Made by a program: the position numbers and the translations under genes | The notes under the pieces: model-generated | Told to the model about the DNA's origin: nothing | The model's input: only the letters and a program-made list of their open reading frames with translations | Database searches by the model: none | Assembly (NCBI RefSeq): GCF_002300165.1 | Contig: NZ_MLCE01000009.1 | Coordinates: 62,001-126,000, forward strand | Length of the DNA stretch: 64,000 nucleotides | Direction of reading: 5' to 3' | Origin: Streptomyces sp. Tue6028 | Lineage (GTDB): Bacteria > Actinomycetota > Actinomycetes > Streptomycetales > Streptomycetaceae | In this document: one piece after another, positions 8,339-17,337 of the stretch | How the letters are laid out: the number at the start of each line of letters is the position of its first letter | Position numbering within the stretch: the first letter of the stretch is position 1

Positions 8339-8587
8339 GCGCACGGGCTGTTCAGGGGTGCGCGCCGCGGCCGGACTCACCGGTGCGTACGGACTGTTCA
8401 GGGGTGCGCGCCGCGGCCGGACACACCGACGCGCACGGGGTGTTCGGGTGCGCGTCTTGGCCGGACACACCGGTGCGCACGAGATGTTCGCGTGCGCCTC
8501 CCGGCCGGACACACCGACGCGCACGAGATGTTCGCGTGCGCCTCCCGGCCGGACACACCGACGCGCACGAGATGTTCAGGGGTGCGC
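8339..8587. repeat. Array of six stem-loops on a 44-47 bp period with a conserved TGTTC loop
   Basis: GCGCAC-type arms pair with GTGCGC-type arms at 8339-8363, about 8384-8408, 8431-8453, 8475-8497, 8519-8541 and 8563-8587. Three units (from 8459, 8503 and 8547) are almost identical over 44 bp and share the GGCCGGACACACC spacer. Every loop contains TGTTC. A period of 44 is not a multiple of three, so reading frames through it are unlikely to be genes. It lies after the 3' end of the metallo-hydrolase gene and before the GntR operon. The whole 8153-8617 stretch otherwise holds no gene. Confidence 0.75.
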
Positions 8588-8617
8588 CTCCGAGGCGGAG
8601 GCACGGCCGGTGTGCGG

Positions 8618-9373
8618 TCAGAAGGCTCGGGTGCCGCCCTCGCGGGCGGTCGCGGTCCGGCCGCCGAAGGCGTCCGCCGCGCGCGCTGTCGCCGTCTGCG
8701 GCGTCAGCGTCGGCCCCACATGGGTGACGAGCAACTCGCCCACCCCGGCCCGTCGGGCGACCGCGCCGGCGTCCTCCGGCGTGAGGTGCACCGGGCGTTC
8801 GCTTTCGCCATGCCGGTCGATGTCCGCCTCGCACAGGAACAGGTCCGCTCCGGACGCGAGTTCGTCGAGCGCGGGGCACGGCCCGCTGTCTCCGGAATAG
8901 GCGAGGACGCTGCCGCCGCACTCGGCCCGCAGCCCGTAGGCCTCGACGTCGTGCACGACGGCCCTCGTCCGCAGCACCAGTTCGCCCACGCGCTCCTCGT
9001 GGCCGTCGTACAGGGGCCTGAAGTCGAACACCCCTGCCATGAAGCCGGGATCGGGCTGCCCGAAGAAGCCGGCGAGCCGCCGTGCGAGCTCCGGCGGCCC
9101 GAACACGGGCAGGGGCGCGGCAAGCGTGAGCCCTCCGTAGGCGAACCCGTACAGGGCGGCCGTCAGATCGGCGTAGTGATCTGCGTGCAGATGCGAGACC
9201 CATATCGCGTCCAGCCGCGTCGGATCCGTGTGCCTCTGCAATGCGGCGAAGGTCCCGGGCCCCGCGTCGACCCACACCTCGGCGCCCCCGCCCCGCAGCA
9301 GATGGCCGGAACAGGGGCGGCCAGGCTGCGGGTGCGGAGAGGCGGTGCCGAGGACCGTGAGGGCGATGGCCAT
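8618..9373 (-). CDS. Metallo-beta-lactamase fold hydrolase
   Basis: The 251-residue protein has the HxHxDH zinc motif (SHLHADHYAD, about residues 60-69) and further histidines in VVHDVEAYG and VTHVGPTL. The N-terminal TVLGTASPHPQPGRPCSGHLL resembles ribonuclease Z / arylsulfatase-like members of the superfamily. No signal peptide is seen. It is a single gene; its left neighbour is the hairpin array. The substrate is unknown: hydrolysis of a phosphodiester or ester is possible from family membership. Confidence 0.85.
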   Translation of the reverse strand: MAIALTVLGTASPHPQPGRPCSGHLLRGGGAEVWVDAGPGTFAALQRHTDPTRLDAIWVSHLHADHYADLTAALYGFAYGGLTLAAPLPVFGPPELARRLAGFFGQPDPGFMAGVFDFRPLYDGHEERVGELVLRTRAVVHDVEAYGLRAECGGSVLAYSGDSGPCPALDELASGADLFLCEADIDRHGESERPVHLTPEDAGAVARRAGVGELLVTHVGPTLTPQTATARAADAFGGRTATAREGGTRAF

Positions 9374-9538
9374 GCGGGGAGCGTACGCGCGGGCCGCGTT
9401 GCAGGGGCCGGCTTTTCCCCCGGGACCGCCGCACGCGGGGCCGCGCCTGCACGGGGCACGCGCCGGGGCCGACGGTGCCGGGCCGGCGTGTCCCCCCGGA
9501 CGCCAGAGGCCGGCTCGCGGGCGCCCGGTGCGAGCGCG

Positions 9539-10126
9539 CTACGCCTTCCAGCCGGGGTCGCGGCCGCTCAGCCCGAGCACCCGGTCGAGGAGCGGCGCGT
9601 CGTCGGGCACCGGCACCACGGGACCGAAGATGCCGCCGCCCCTGCTCGGATCCTCGGCAGCGGCGGCGAGGAACCCGTACGACGCCTGGAGGGCGACGGG
9701 GTCCGGCTCGTACGCCTGGCCGGTGGCGCGGGCGAGGTCCCAGCCGTGCACCACCAGTTCGTCGGCGGCGACGGCGGCGGCCACCGCGCCCGGCAGCGGC
9801 ACTCCGCCCGCCCGGGTCTCGCCCGTCCAGGCCGCCGGGTCCCGCCAGGCCTCGGCGAGCTCGTCGAGCGCCATCGGCAGGGTCTCCCGCCAGCCGGCCT
9901 CGATGTCCGGCAGCGAGGTGTCGGGGCTGCTGTCCGTCGTGGGACCCAGGTCCTTGCGGCCCGCGTCGCGGAAGGCCACGGACAGTCCGGCCAGATGTCC
10001 CAGCATGGTGTGCACCGGGTACCTCGGACAGGGCGTCTCGTTGTCGAGCTGCCCGTCCATCACGCCCTCCGCGAGCCGCGCCACGATCAGGGCCTGCGGC
10101 CCGAGGTCGAACATCTCGACGGTCAT
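9539..10126 (-). CDS. TIGR03086-type metal-binding protein (DinB / mycothiol-dependent isomerase superfamily)
   Basis: This 195-residue protein belongs to the four-helix DinB-like superfamily that includes mycothiol-dependent maleylpyruvate isomerase. The metal histidines are suggested by TMLGHLAGL near residue 42, and DELVVHGWDLARATGQ is the signature of the TIGR03086 subgroup. The ATG at 10126 is chosen because GAGGAG lies just upstream; an upstream in-frame GTG at 10153 lacks such a site. The function is probably a small thiol-dependent transferase or detoxifying enzyme, substrate unknown. It is divergent from the MFS gene at 10278. Confidence 0.8.
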   Translation of the reverse strand: MTVEMFDLGPQALIVARLAEGVMDGQLDNETPCPRYPVHTMLGHLAGLSVAFRDAGRKDLGPTTDSSPDTSLPDIEAGWRETLPMALDELAEAWRDPAAWTGETRAGGVPLPGAVAAAVAADELVVHGWDLARATGQAYEPDPVALQASYGFLAAAAEDPSRGGGIFGPVVPVPDDAPLLDRVLGLSGRDPGWKA

Positions 10127-10277
10127 CCACTTCTCCTCAGCATTCGTGTCCACTGACGGATGGACCGGAGTCGCGCCCGAAACTCATCGGCCGCTCGCCG
10201 GCCCGGCCCGCGCAGGCCGGACCCTAGGGCGATCGCCCGATCCCCGGGCAGCCGCCTTAGAACCACGATCACCGGCC

Positions 10278-11474
10278 ATGACATGGACAGTGACCCGAGT
10301 GCTGAGCGACCGCAACGCGGCGCTCTACCTCACCGGAGCGGTGATCTCCGGTTTCGGATCGTCGGCGATGTGGCTGGTCTGCGGCATCTGGGTCAAGGAC
10401 CTGACCGGTTCGGACGGCCTGGCGGCCCTGTGCGTCTTCACGCTGTGGGCCCCGACGCTGATCGGCCCCGCGCTCGGCACCCTCGCCGACCGCACCCGCC
10501 GCAGACCGCTCCTGATCGCCTCGAACCTGGCCCTCGCCGCGCTGCTGCCCCTGCTGCTCACCGTGGACGCGCCGGACCGCCTGTGGGTCCTGTTCGCGGT
10601 GCTCCTGATCTACGGCGCGACCGGGGTCGTGCTCGACGCGGCCGAGTCCGCCCTGCTCGCCTCCGCGGTCGGCACCCCGCTCCTCGGCGACTTCAACGGT
10701 CTGCGCATGGCGGTCAACGAGGGCATGAAGCTGGTCGCCCCCCTCACCGGGGCCGGCCTGTACGCGGCGTACGGGGGAGCGCCGGTCGCGCTGCTGGACG
10801 CGGTGACGTTCGCCTCGGCGGCGGGCGTGTTCGCGCTGCTGCGCGTCCGCGAGACCCCGCCGCCCAAGGGGTCGACGGAGGGGTGGCGGGCCCGCACGGC
10901 GCTGGGCGTGCGTGCCCTGTGGCGCCACGGCGAGCTGCGGGCCCTGGTCGTGGCCGGGGGCACGACCATGCTCTTCGCGGGCCTGAACGGCGCGACGGTC
11001 TACGCCGTGGCCGAGGGGCTGGGGCACTCCCCCGCGTACGTGGGCGTGCTGTACGTCGCCCAGGGCGTCGGGTCCATCGCCGTCGGACTGGCCTCCGGGC
11101 CGCTCCTGCGCCGTCTGGGCGAACGGCGGTTCGCCGGGTACGGGATCGCGCTCACCGCCGTCGCGGTCGCGCTGCGCGCGGTCCCCTCCGACGCCGTGGT
11201 GCTCGGCTCGTGCGTCGCCGTCGGTGTCGGACTGCCGTGCGTCCTGGTCGCGGCGTACACCGCGATCCAGCGGGAGACCCCCGGTCATCTGCTCGGCCGT
11301 GTCACCGCGACGGCGGGCACGCTGCTGTACGCGCCCAACGCCGTGGGGCTGGCCGTCGGTGCGGGGCTGGTCGAGCTGGTCGACCATCGGGTGCTGCTGG
11401 TGGCGCTGGGGGTCGCTCGTCTGGTCACGGTGGGGCCGTTGCTGCGGCGGTCCGGGGCGCCGGTGCGGGGGTAG
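10278..11474 (+). CDS. MFS transporter, 12-segment type
   Basis: The 398-residue protein has about twelve hydrophobic segments and the MFS motif A loop between segments 2 and 3 (LADRTRRRPLL). It resembles the EntS/tetracycline-like exporters common in Streptomyces, but the substrate cannot be named. The ATG at 10278 gives the membrane start MTWTVTRVLSDRNAALYLTG; longer readings of the frame would add a non-conserved basic leader. It ends convergent to the gene ending at 11601. Confidence 0.85.
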   Translation: MTWTVTRVLSDRNAALYLTGAVISGFGSSAMWLVCGIWVKDLTGSDGLAALCVFTLWAPTLIGPALGTLADRTRRRPLLIASNLALAALLPLLLTVDAPDRLWVLFAVLLIYGATGVVLDAAESALLASAVGTPLLGDFNGLRMAVNEGMKLVAPLTGAGLYAAYGGAPVALLDAVTFASAAGVFALLRVRETPPPKGSTEGWRARTALGVRALWRHGELRALVVAGGTTMLFAGLNGATVYAVAEGLGHSPAYVGVLYVAQGVGSIAVGLASGPLLRRLGERRFAGYGIALTAVAVALRAVPSDAVVLGSCVAVGVGLPCVLVAAYTAIQRETPGHLLGRVTATAGTLLYAPNAVGLAVGAGLVELVDHRVLLVALGVARLVTVGPLLRRSGAPVRG

Positions 11475-11600
11475 GACCGGGTGGCTCGCCCCCTTCGCCC
11501 CTGCCCGTCCCGACACCCCGGGGGGTGCCACCCCGGCCCCCCGCTCCGGCTGCCCGAACGGCCTCGCCCTCGGACGCCGGACGGGCTGCGGCACTGCCCG

Positions 11601-12776
11601 CTAGATCAGCCTCGCCAGCGCCTCCCGTACCGCGGCCAGGTCCGCGTCCGACGCCAGCCCGGCGTGGTAGAGGCGGAGTTCGGTCGCGCCCAGCGCCGCC
11701 GCCCGCTCCGCGTCCGCGGCGAGCGTCCCCGGGTGTCCGCCCATCCCCGACACGACGGTGAAGTTGGCGGCCAGCACGCTCTCCCGGCCGGCCGGGCGGG
11801 CCTCGGCGAAGGGGGTGAGCAGCCCCGCGCCGCCGGTGCACGGGACGACCACCCCGTCCGCCACGGACAGGACGCGTGCGGGATCGACACCGGCGTTCGC
11901 GCCGCAGTGGTAGGACACCGGGTCCGCGTGCAGCAGCACCTGGAACCCGTCCGGCGCCGCGGCCCGCACCGCCGCGACCGCCGCCTCCTGGAGTTCCCCG
12001 GCGACCGCGTCGCGCCACGCGCGCGTGCCCGCCGCCGCCTGAGCTCCGAGCAGCTTCTCGACCCCGGCCCAGCCGCCGTCCGACGGCGCGCCGCGCCACA
12101 CCGCGTCCAGCGCCTCCCGTACGGCGGTCGGCAGCCGCCCTGCGTCGAGGCCCTGTCCGGCGTAGCCGTCGAGGCACGCCGGGCAGAAGCACAGCGACAT
12201 CAGGTACTGGCCGGCGTCGCCGAGCGCCACCCCGCCGATCTTGTCGTGTGCGTGCAGGTGGGCCAGCCCGTACCAGCCGAGCGACTCCAGCTCCGTACCG
12301 CGCGCTCCGGGGCGCACGGCGGCCTCCGCGGCGAGGTCGACGAGGTAGGCCCGCGTCGCGGGCTGCGCGACGCATGGTGCCCAGGGGTAGCGGTCGCCGT
12401 ACGCGTTGACGACGGATGTCGACGGATGGTCCGCTCCCATGCGGGAGTTGTGCGCGAGGACCACCCATGTGTGGACCTCCAGGCCGGCGCCGGCGAGCTC
12501 GGCGGCGGCCGTCCCGAACGCGTCCCCGGGCGCCCAGTCGCCGGCCGCGTACGGCCGCGGGGTGCGCCCCTGCCAGCGCGCGTCGTCCGCCGGGTACAGC
12601 ACGGCCGCGTGCGAGGCGGTGACGACGCGGTGCCGGGGATGCCGGGGCGTCAGGGCCCGCGTGGAGTGGTAGGCGGAGGCGAGCGTGACCTGCCGGACGC
12701 CGAGTCCGGCCGTGCGCGCGGCGGCCTCCGGGTCTCCGTTGACGTCCCACGGGTAGAGGAAGGCGGACGTCTTCAC
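11601..12776 (-). CDS. Conserved hypothetical protein coupled to the deoxyglucarate dehydratase gene
   Basis: I do not recognise a named family for this 391-residue protein. The order of beta-strand-like segments (QVTLASAY, LEVHTWVVLAHNSRMG, ESLGWYGLAHLHAHDK, FQVLLHADP, LRLYHAGL) suggests a TIM barrel as in putative glycosidases. The segment CFCPACLDGYAGQG with further cysteines could bind metal. No signal peptide is seen. The GTG start overlaps the stop of the upstream kdgD-like gene (GTGA), so it is made with that enzyme and probably acts on a uronate, lactone or uronide. That role is inference. Confidence 0.8.
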   Translation of the reverse strand: MKTSAFLYPWDVNGDPEAAARTAGLGVRQVTLASAYHSTRALTPRHPRHRVVTASHAAVLYPADDARWQGRTPRPYAAGDWAPGDAFGTAAAELAGAGLEVHTWVVLAHNSRMGADHPSTSVVNAYGDRYPWAPCVAQPATRAYLVDLAAEAAVRPGARGTELESLGWYGLAHLHAHDKIGGVALGDAGQYLMSLCFCPACLDGYAGQGLDAGRLPTAVREALDAVWRGAPSDGGWAGVEKLLGAQAAAGTRAWRDAVAGELQEAAVAAVRAAAPDGFQVLLHADPVSYHCGANAGVDPARVLSVADGVVVPCTGGAGLLTPFAEARPAGRESVLAANFTVVSGMGGHPGTLAADAERAAALGATELRLYHAGLASDADLAAVREALARLI

Positions 12777-13714
12777 AGGCCCTCCTCCAGCAGCGCGAGG
12801 CCGCGCTCGATCAGCTGTGCCAGCTGCTTGACGTGGTCCTCGGCCGGTTCCTGCAGCGGCGGCCGTACCTCGCCCACGTCCAGGCCCCGCAGCCGTACGC
12901 CCGCCTTGACGAGTGCGACGGCGTAGCCGCGGCCCAGTGCCCGCAGGTCGACGAAGGGGCGGTAGAAGCCGTCGAGCAGCCGGTTCACCGTCTCGTCGTC
13001 CCCGGTGTTCAGCGCGCGGTGGAAGGCCTGCGCGATCTCGGGGGCGAAGCAGAACACCGCGGACGAGTAGAGCGTGATGCCCACGCCCCGGTAGGCGAGC
13101 CCGGTCAGCTCCGCCGTCGGCAGTCCGTTGAAGTACAGGAAGTCCCCCGGGGCCTCGCTGCGCACGGCACTCACGATGCGCTGCATCAGGTCGAGGTCGC
13201 CGAGCCCGTCCTTGAAGCCGATGATGCCGTCCGTGCGGGCCAGTTCGACCACGGTCTCCGGCGTGAAGACGGCGTTGTCGCGCTGGTAGACGACGATGTC
13301 GAGCGAGGTGGCGGCGGCGATCTCCCGGTAGTGCCGCAGCAGTCCCTCCTGGCCGGCCACGACGAGGTACGGCGGCATGGCGAGCAGCCCGTCGGCCCCG
13401 GCGGCCTCCGCCAGCCGCGCGTAGCGGACGGCCAGCGCGGTCCCGTACCCGGCGCCCGCGACGACGGGCACGCGACCCGCGGCCGCCTCCACCGCCGCCC
13501 GCACGCACGCCTCGAACTCCTCCGGCGTGAGCGCGTGGAACTCACCCGTGCCGCAGCAGGCGAAGACGGCCGCGGCTCCGGCCTCGACACCGCGCCGCAC
13601 ATGTGCGCGGTAGACGTCGAGGTCGACGGAGCCGTCGGGGCGGTACGCGGTGACGGGGAAGAACAACGGCCCGCTCGGGATACTCAGTCGAGCGGCGAGA
13701 GGGGCTGAGGTCAC
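12773..13714 (-). CDS. kdgD: 5-dehydro-4-deoxyglucarate dehydratase
   Basis: A 313-residue member of the DHDPS superfamily. It has the stretches typical of 5-dehydro-4-deoxyglucarate dehydratase: FACCGTGEFHAL (residues 51-62), Y143 in VVYQRDN, Schiff-base K168 in GFKDGLGD, and YFNGLPTAE. The enzyme converts 5-keto-4-deoxyglucarate to alpha-ketoglutarate semialdehyde and CO2. It is divergent from uronate dehydrogenase, whose product pathway it would complete. The GTG start at 13714 has AGGGAG six bases upstream. Confidence 0.9.
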   Translation of the reverse strand: MTSAPLAARLSIPSGPLFFPVTAYRPDGSVDLDVYRAHVRRGVEAGAAAVFACCGTGEFHALTPEEFEACVRAAVEAAAGRVPVVAGAGYGTALAVRYARLAEAAGADGLLAMPPYLVVAGQEGLLRHYREIAAATSLDIVVYQRDNAVFTPETVVELARTDGIIGFKDGLGDLDLMQRIVSAVRSEAPGDFLYFNGLPTAELTGLAYRGVGITLYSSAVFCFAPEIAQAFHRALNTGDDETVNRLLDGFYRPFVDLRALGRGYAVALVKAGVRLRGLDVGEVRPPLQEPAEDHVKQLAQLIERGLALLEEGL

Positions 13715-13748
13715 GGGCTCTCCCTAGACAGGTGCTCACCGGTGCACG

Positions 13749-13789
13749 TTTCTGATCCACGTCTATATTTCTGAACGCGCCCACGCTAA
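13749..13789 (-). promoter_or_regulatory. Promoter of the kdgD operon with TTTCTGA direct repeats
   Basis: On the minus strand TTAGCG (13784-13789) and TATAGA (13762-13767) are spaced by 16 bp and read toward kdgD. The heptamer TTTCTGA on the plus strand is repeated at 13749-13755 and 13768-13774, flanking the -10 element. This position suits a repressor site. The regulator is not identified. Confidence 0.5.
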
Positions 13790-13861
13790 TTCGCGACCTC
13801 AGGACGGGTCAAGCGCGCAAACCCGCAACACCGCAGCGGATTCGCCACCTCCGCGCGACAC

Positions 13862-13891
13862 TTGACGGGGCAGGTCGGCACTCCCTAGCGT
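13862..13891 (+). promoter_or_regulatory. Promoter of uronate dehydrogenase
   Basis: TTGACG at 13862-13867 and TAGCGT at 13886-13891 with an 18-bp spacer form a good vegetative-type promoter reading toward udh, whose start is at 13968. An ATGT-CGT-ACAT inverted repeat lies in the leader just downstream. Confidence 0.6.
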
Positions 13892-13967
13892 GTCCACGGA
13901 TGTGAATGTCGTACATGAATACGGCCGCCCGTCGTGGCACATCGCCCCGCACCGAGGAGACACCCGC

Positions 13968-14777
13968 ATGCCCGCTCCCCGCACCGTTCTGCTCACCGGC
14001 GCCGCCGGCGGACTCGGCACCCTGATGCGGGGACTGCTGCCGGAGTACGGCTACGAGCTGCGCCTCCTCGACCTGCTGCCCGTCGAGGGCGAGCCGGACG
14101 CGATCACCGCGGACCTCTCCGACCGGGCGGCGCTGCGCGAGGCGGTCCGGGGCGTCGACGCGATCATCCACCTCGCGGGGATCTCCCTGGAAGCCTCCTT
14201 CGACAAGATCCTCAAGGCGAACATCGAGGGCACGTACAACCTCTACGAGGCGGCGCGCGAAGAGGGCGTACGCCGGATCGTGTTCGCCTCCTCCAACCAC
14301 GCGGTGGGATTCACCCCGCGCCCGCGGGGCGAGGACCCGCTCATCCCGATCGACACGCCGCGCCGCCCCGACACCTTCTACGGACTGTCCAAGTCGTTCG
14401 GCGAGGACCTCGCGCAGTTCTACTGGGACAAGCACGGCCTGGAGACCGTCTCGGTGCGGATCGGCTCCTGCTTCGCCGAGCCGACGAGCGTGCGCATGCT
14501 CTCCGTCTGGATGAGCCCGGAGGACGGGGCCCGCCTCTTCCACGCGGCACTGACCGCCGAGGACGTGCGGCACACCGTCGTCTACGGCTCGTCCGCCAAT
14601 ACCCGTCTGTGGTGGGACCTGTCGACCGCGCGGGCTCTGGGCTACGAGCCGCGGGACGACTCCGAGCCGTACGCGGAGAAGCTGATCGCCGAGCAGGGCG
14701 AGCTCGACCCGGACAACCCGGACCACGCCCACCTGGGCGGCCACTTCACCACCCGCCCGCCGATCTGGCCGCACTGA
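13968..14777 (+). CDS. udh: Uronate dehydrogenase, NAD-dependent
   Basis: The 269-residue short-chain epimerase/dehydrogenase oxidises D-glucuronate or D-galacturonate to the aldarate lactone. It shows the nucleotide loop TGAAGGLG (residues 10-17), the YGLSK catalytic Tyr-Lys motif, and the substrate-binding stretches FASSNHAVG and VRIGSCFAEPTSVRMLSVWMS typical of Udh. Length matches the family (about 265). GAGGAGA lies nine bases before the ATG. A strong hairpin follows the gene. Divergent kdgD provides the later step of the oxidative uronate route; glucarate or galactarate dehydratase is not in the window. Confidence 0.88.
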   Translation: MPAPRTVLLTGAAGGLGTLMRGLLPEYGYELRLLDLLPVEGEPDAITADLSDRAALREAVRGVDAIIHLAGISLEASFDKILKANIEGTYNLYEAAREEGVRRIVFASSNHAVGFTPRPRGEDPLIPIDTPRRPDTFYGLSKSFGEDLAQFYWDKHGLETVSVRIGSCFAEPTSVRMLSVWMSPEDGARLFHAALTAEDVRHTVVYGSSANTRLWWDLSTARALGYEPRDDSEPYAEKLIAEQGELDPDNPDHAHLGGHFTTRPPIWPH

Positions 14778-14811
14778 CGGCGGCCCGGCACGGCGGCACA
14801 GGACGACGACC

Positions 14812-14850
14812 CGGGAGCGGGCGGGCACCGAACGGGCCCGCCCGCTCCCG
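14812..14850 (+). terminator. Terminator after udh
   Basis: A 14-bp perfect stem (14812-14825 with 14837-14850) with an 11-base loop stands 35 bp after the udh stop. The rest of 14778-15064 up to the DeoR gene shows no gene. Confidence 0.75.
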
Positions 14851-15064
14851 CGTTCGGGCACGCACCCTGCCCGATCCCTCTTCGGCTCCCGCTCCACCCC
14901 AGGTCCGCCGCGGGCAGCCGTTGCGCGAAACGGGCACGACCGGGCACCATCGGGCACGCAACAGGCCTGGTCAGTGGCGAAAACCCGCTGTAGAACTTCC
15001 CTCAAGGGCCCGCCGGGCCCGAACGGGCAGTGTGCGACGGAGCGCGAGGGAGCGGGTGACGGCC

Positions 15065-15835
15065 ATGACGGCGATGACGGCGGAGGAACGGCAGCGCGAG
15101 ATCGTCCGGGCCGCACGCCGCGCGGGCTCGGTCGACGTCACCGCGCTCGCCGCCGAACTGGGCGTCGCCAAGGAGACCGTACGGCGCGATCTGCGCACCC
15201 TGGAGGACCACGGCCTGGTGCGTCGCACCCACGGCGGCGCCTATCCCGTGGAGAGCGCCGGCTTCGAGACCACGCTCGCCTTCCGCACCACGAGCCATGT
15301 GCCCGAGAAGCGCCGGATCGCGGCCGCGGCGGCCGAACTGCTCGGGGACGCCGAGACCGTGTTCGTCGACGAGGGCTTCACCCCGCAGCTCATCGCCGAG
15401 GCACTGCCCAGGGACCGGCCGCTGACGGTGGTCACCGCGTCCCTGGCCACTGCCGGCGCGCTCGCCGAGGCGGACCACACCAGCGTCCTGCTGCTCGGCG
15501 GCCGGGTCCGTCCCGGGACGCTCGCGACCGTGGACCACTGGACGACGAAGATGCTCGCCGGCTTCGTCATCGACCTCGCCTACATCGGGGCGAACGGCAT
15601 TTCCCGCGAGCACGGCCTCACCACCCCCGACCCGGCGGTCAGCGAGGTCAAGGCGCAGGCGATCCGGGCCTCCCGGCGCACCGTCTTCGCGGGCGTGCAC
15701 ACCAAGTTCGGTGCCGTCAGCTTCTGCCGGTTCGCCGACGTCACAGCCCTGGAGGCGATCGTCACCAGCACGCTGCTCCCGGCGTCCGAGGCGCACCGCT
15801 ACTCCCTGCAAGGCCCCCAGGTCATCCGAGTCTGA
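15065..15835 (+). CDS. DeoR family transcriptional regulator
   Basis: The 256-residue protein has an N-terminal DeoR helix-turn-helix (VTALAAELGVAKETVRRDLRTLEDHGLVRRTHGG, residues 19-52 as a region) and a DeoRC sugar-phosphate sensor domain with the IGANGIS and GVHTKFG loops. It precedes the polyol-type transport operon on the same strand by 131 bp and probably controls it in response to a phosphorylated sugar. GTG at 15056 is an alternative in-frame start, with a purine-rich site at 15046-15052. Confidence 0.9.
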   Translation: MTAMTAEERQREIVRAARRAGSVDVTALAAELGVAKETVRRDLRTLEDHGLVRRTHGGAYPVESAGFETTLAFRTTSHVPEKRRIAAAAAELLGDAETVFVDEGFTPQLIAEALPRDRPLTVVTASLATAGALAEADHTSVLLLGGRVRPGTLATVDHWTTKMLAGFVIDLAYIGANGISREHGLTTPDPAVSEVKAQAIRASRRTVFAGVHTKFGAVSFCRFADVTALEAIVTSTLLPASEAHRYSLQGPQVIRV

Positions 15836-15966
15836 GAACCCAACCCACCCGCTCTCCCCCGCCCCCGCCCTCCCCTCATCACATCCAGAAACCCAACCGA
15901 CCCTCCCCAGGGGCCCGTCCGCACCCGGTCGCGCCCTTTATCTCCCCATACGTCCAGGAGTGATCC

Positions 15967-17337
15967 ATGCGAACCCCGAGCCGACGGAGGCCGCGCGCGC
16001 TGCTCGCCGCGGTCGCCGCAGGGACGCTGCTCACCCCGCTGCTCTCCGGCTGCTGGACCGGAGCGGGCGGCGCGGGCTCCGGAGGCAACTCCATCAACGT
16101 CCTGATGGTCAACAACCCTCAGATGGTGGAGCTCCAGAAGCTCACCAAGGCGCACTTCACCGAAGAGACCGGCATCAAGGTGAACTTCACCGTGCTGCCG
16201 GAGAACGACGTGCGCGACAAGATCAGCCAGGACTTCGCCAACCAGGCGGGCCAGTACGACGTCGCCACACTGAGCAACTACGAGATACCGATCTATGCCA
16301 GGAACGGCTGGCTGCACGAGATGGACTCGTACGTGCGCGACGACGGCGCGTACGACGAGCAGGACATCCTGAAGCCGATGCGGCAGTCCCTGACGGCCGA
16401 CGACGGCAAGCTCTACGGGCAGCCGTTCTACGGCGAGTCGTCCTTCCTGATGTACCGCAAGGACGTGTTCGCGAAGAAGGGGCTCACGATGCCCGCGCAT
16501 CCCACCTGGGAACAGGTGGGCGAACTGGCCGCACAGGCCGACGGCGCGGAGTCCGGCATGAAGGGCATCTGTCTGCGCGGCCTGCCCGGCTGGGGCGAGC
16601 TGATGGCCCCCCTCACCACCGTCGTGAACACCTTCGGCGGCACCTGGTTCGACAAGGACTGGAAGGCCCGCCTCGACTCCCCCGAGTTCGAGAAGGCGAC
16701 CAAGTTCTATGTGAACCTCGTCCGCGAGCACGGCGAGTCGGGCGCGGCCCAGTCCGGATTCGCCGAGTGCCTCAACAACATGACGCAGGGCAAGACGGCC
16801 ATGTGGTACGACGCCACGTCGGCCGCCGGCCTGCTGGAGGCGGCCGACTCCCCGGTCAAGGGCAAGCTCGGCTACGTCCCGGCGCCGGTCCAGAAGACCG
16901 ACTCCTCCGGCTGGCTCTACACCTGGGCGTGGGGCATGCAGAAGGCCTCCCACAACTCCGACAAGGCCTGGAAGTTCATCTCCTGGGCGTCCAGCAAGCG
17001 GTACGAGCAGCTGGTCGGGGACACCACCGGCTGGTCCAACGTCCCGGCGGGCAAGCGCGCCTCGACCTACACGAACGCCGCCTACCGCAAGGAGGCCGCC
17101 GCCTTCCAGGACATGACCCGCGAGGCCATCGAAGGGGCCCGGCCGCGCGACCCCGGGGTGCAGCCGCGTCCCGCGCCCGGCATCCAGTTCGTCGGCATCC
17201 CCGAGTTCACCGACCTCGGCACCAAGGTCTCGCAGGAGATCAGCGCGGCCATCGCCGGACGCCAGTCCGTCGACTCGGCCCTGAGCAAGTCCCAGAAGCT
17301 CGCCGAGAAGATCTCCAAGGAGTACGAGGGACGATGA
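15967..17337 (+). CDS. ABC transporter solute-binding lipoprotein, polyol/sugar type
   Basis: The 456-residue protein starts with a basic stretch, a hydrophobic segment and a lipobox (LLSGC, cysteine 29), so it is an anchored extracytoplasmic receptor. The mature part is a family 1 solute-binding protein (SINVLMVNNPQMVELQKL onward), of the length and style of sorbitol/mannitol receptors such as SmoE. Its stop overlaps the permease start (ATGA). Substrate assignment as a polyol rests on the downstream dehydrogenase and operon type, not on ligand residues. Confidence 0.9.
   Translation: MRTPSRRRPRALLAAVAAGTLLTPLLSGCWTGAGGAGSGGNSINVLMVNNPQMVELQKLTKAHFTEETGIKVNFTVLPENDVRDKISQDFANQAGQYDVATLSNYEIPIYARNGWLHEMDSYVRDDGAYDEQDILKPMRQSLTADDGKLYGQPFYGESSFLMYRKDVFAKKGLTMPAHPTWEQVGELAAQADGAESGMKGICLRGLPGWGELMAPLTTVVNTFGGTWFDKDWKARLDSPEFEKATKFYVNLVREHGESGAAQSGFAECLNNMTQGKTAMWYDATSAAGLLEAADSPVKGKLGYVPAPVQKTDSSGWLYTWAWGMQKASHNSDKAWKFISWASSKRYEQLVGDTTGWSNVPAGKRASTYTNAAYRKEAAAFQDMTREAIEGARPRDPGVQPRPAPGIQFVGIPEFTDLGTKVSQEISAAIAGRQSVDSALSKSQKLAEKISKEYEGR

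Noticed and set aside
8339-8587. Possible CRISPR array
   Set aside because: The units are contiguous 44-47 bp tandem copies without unique spacers of constant length, and no cas genes are nearby.
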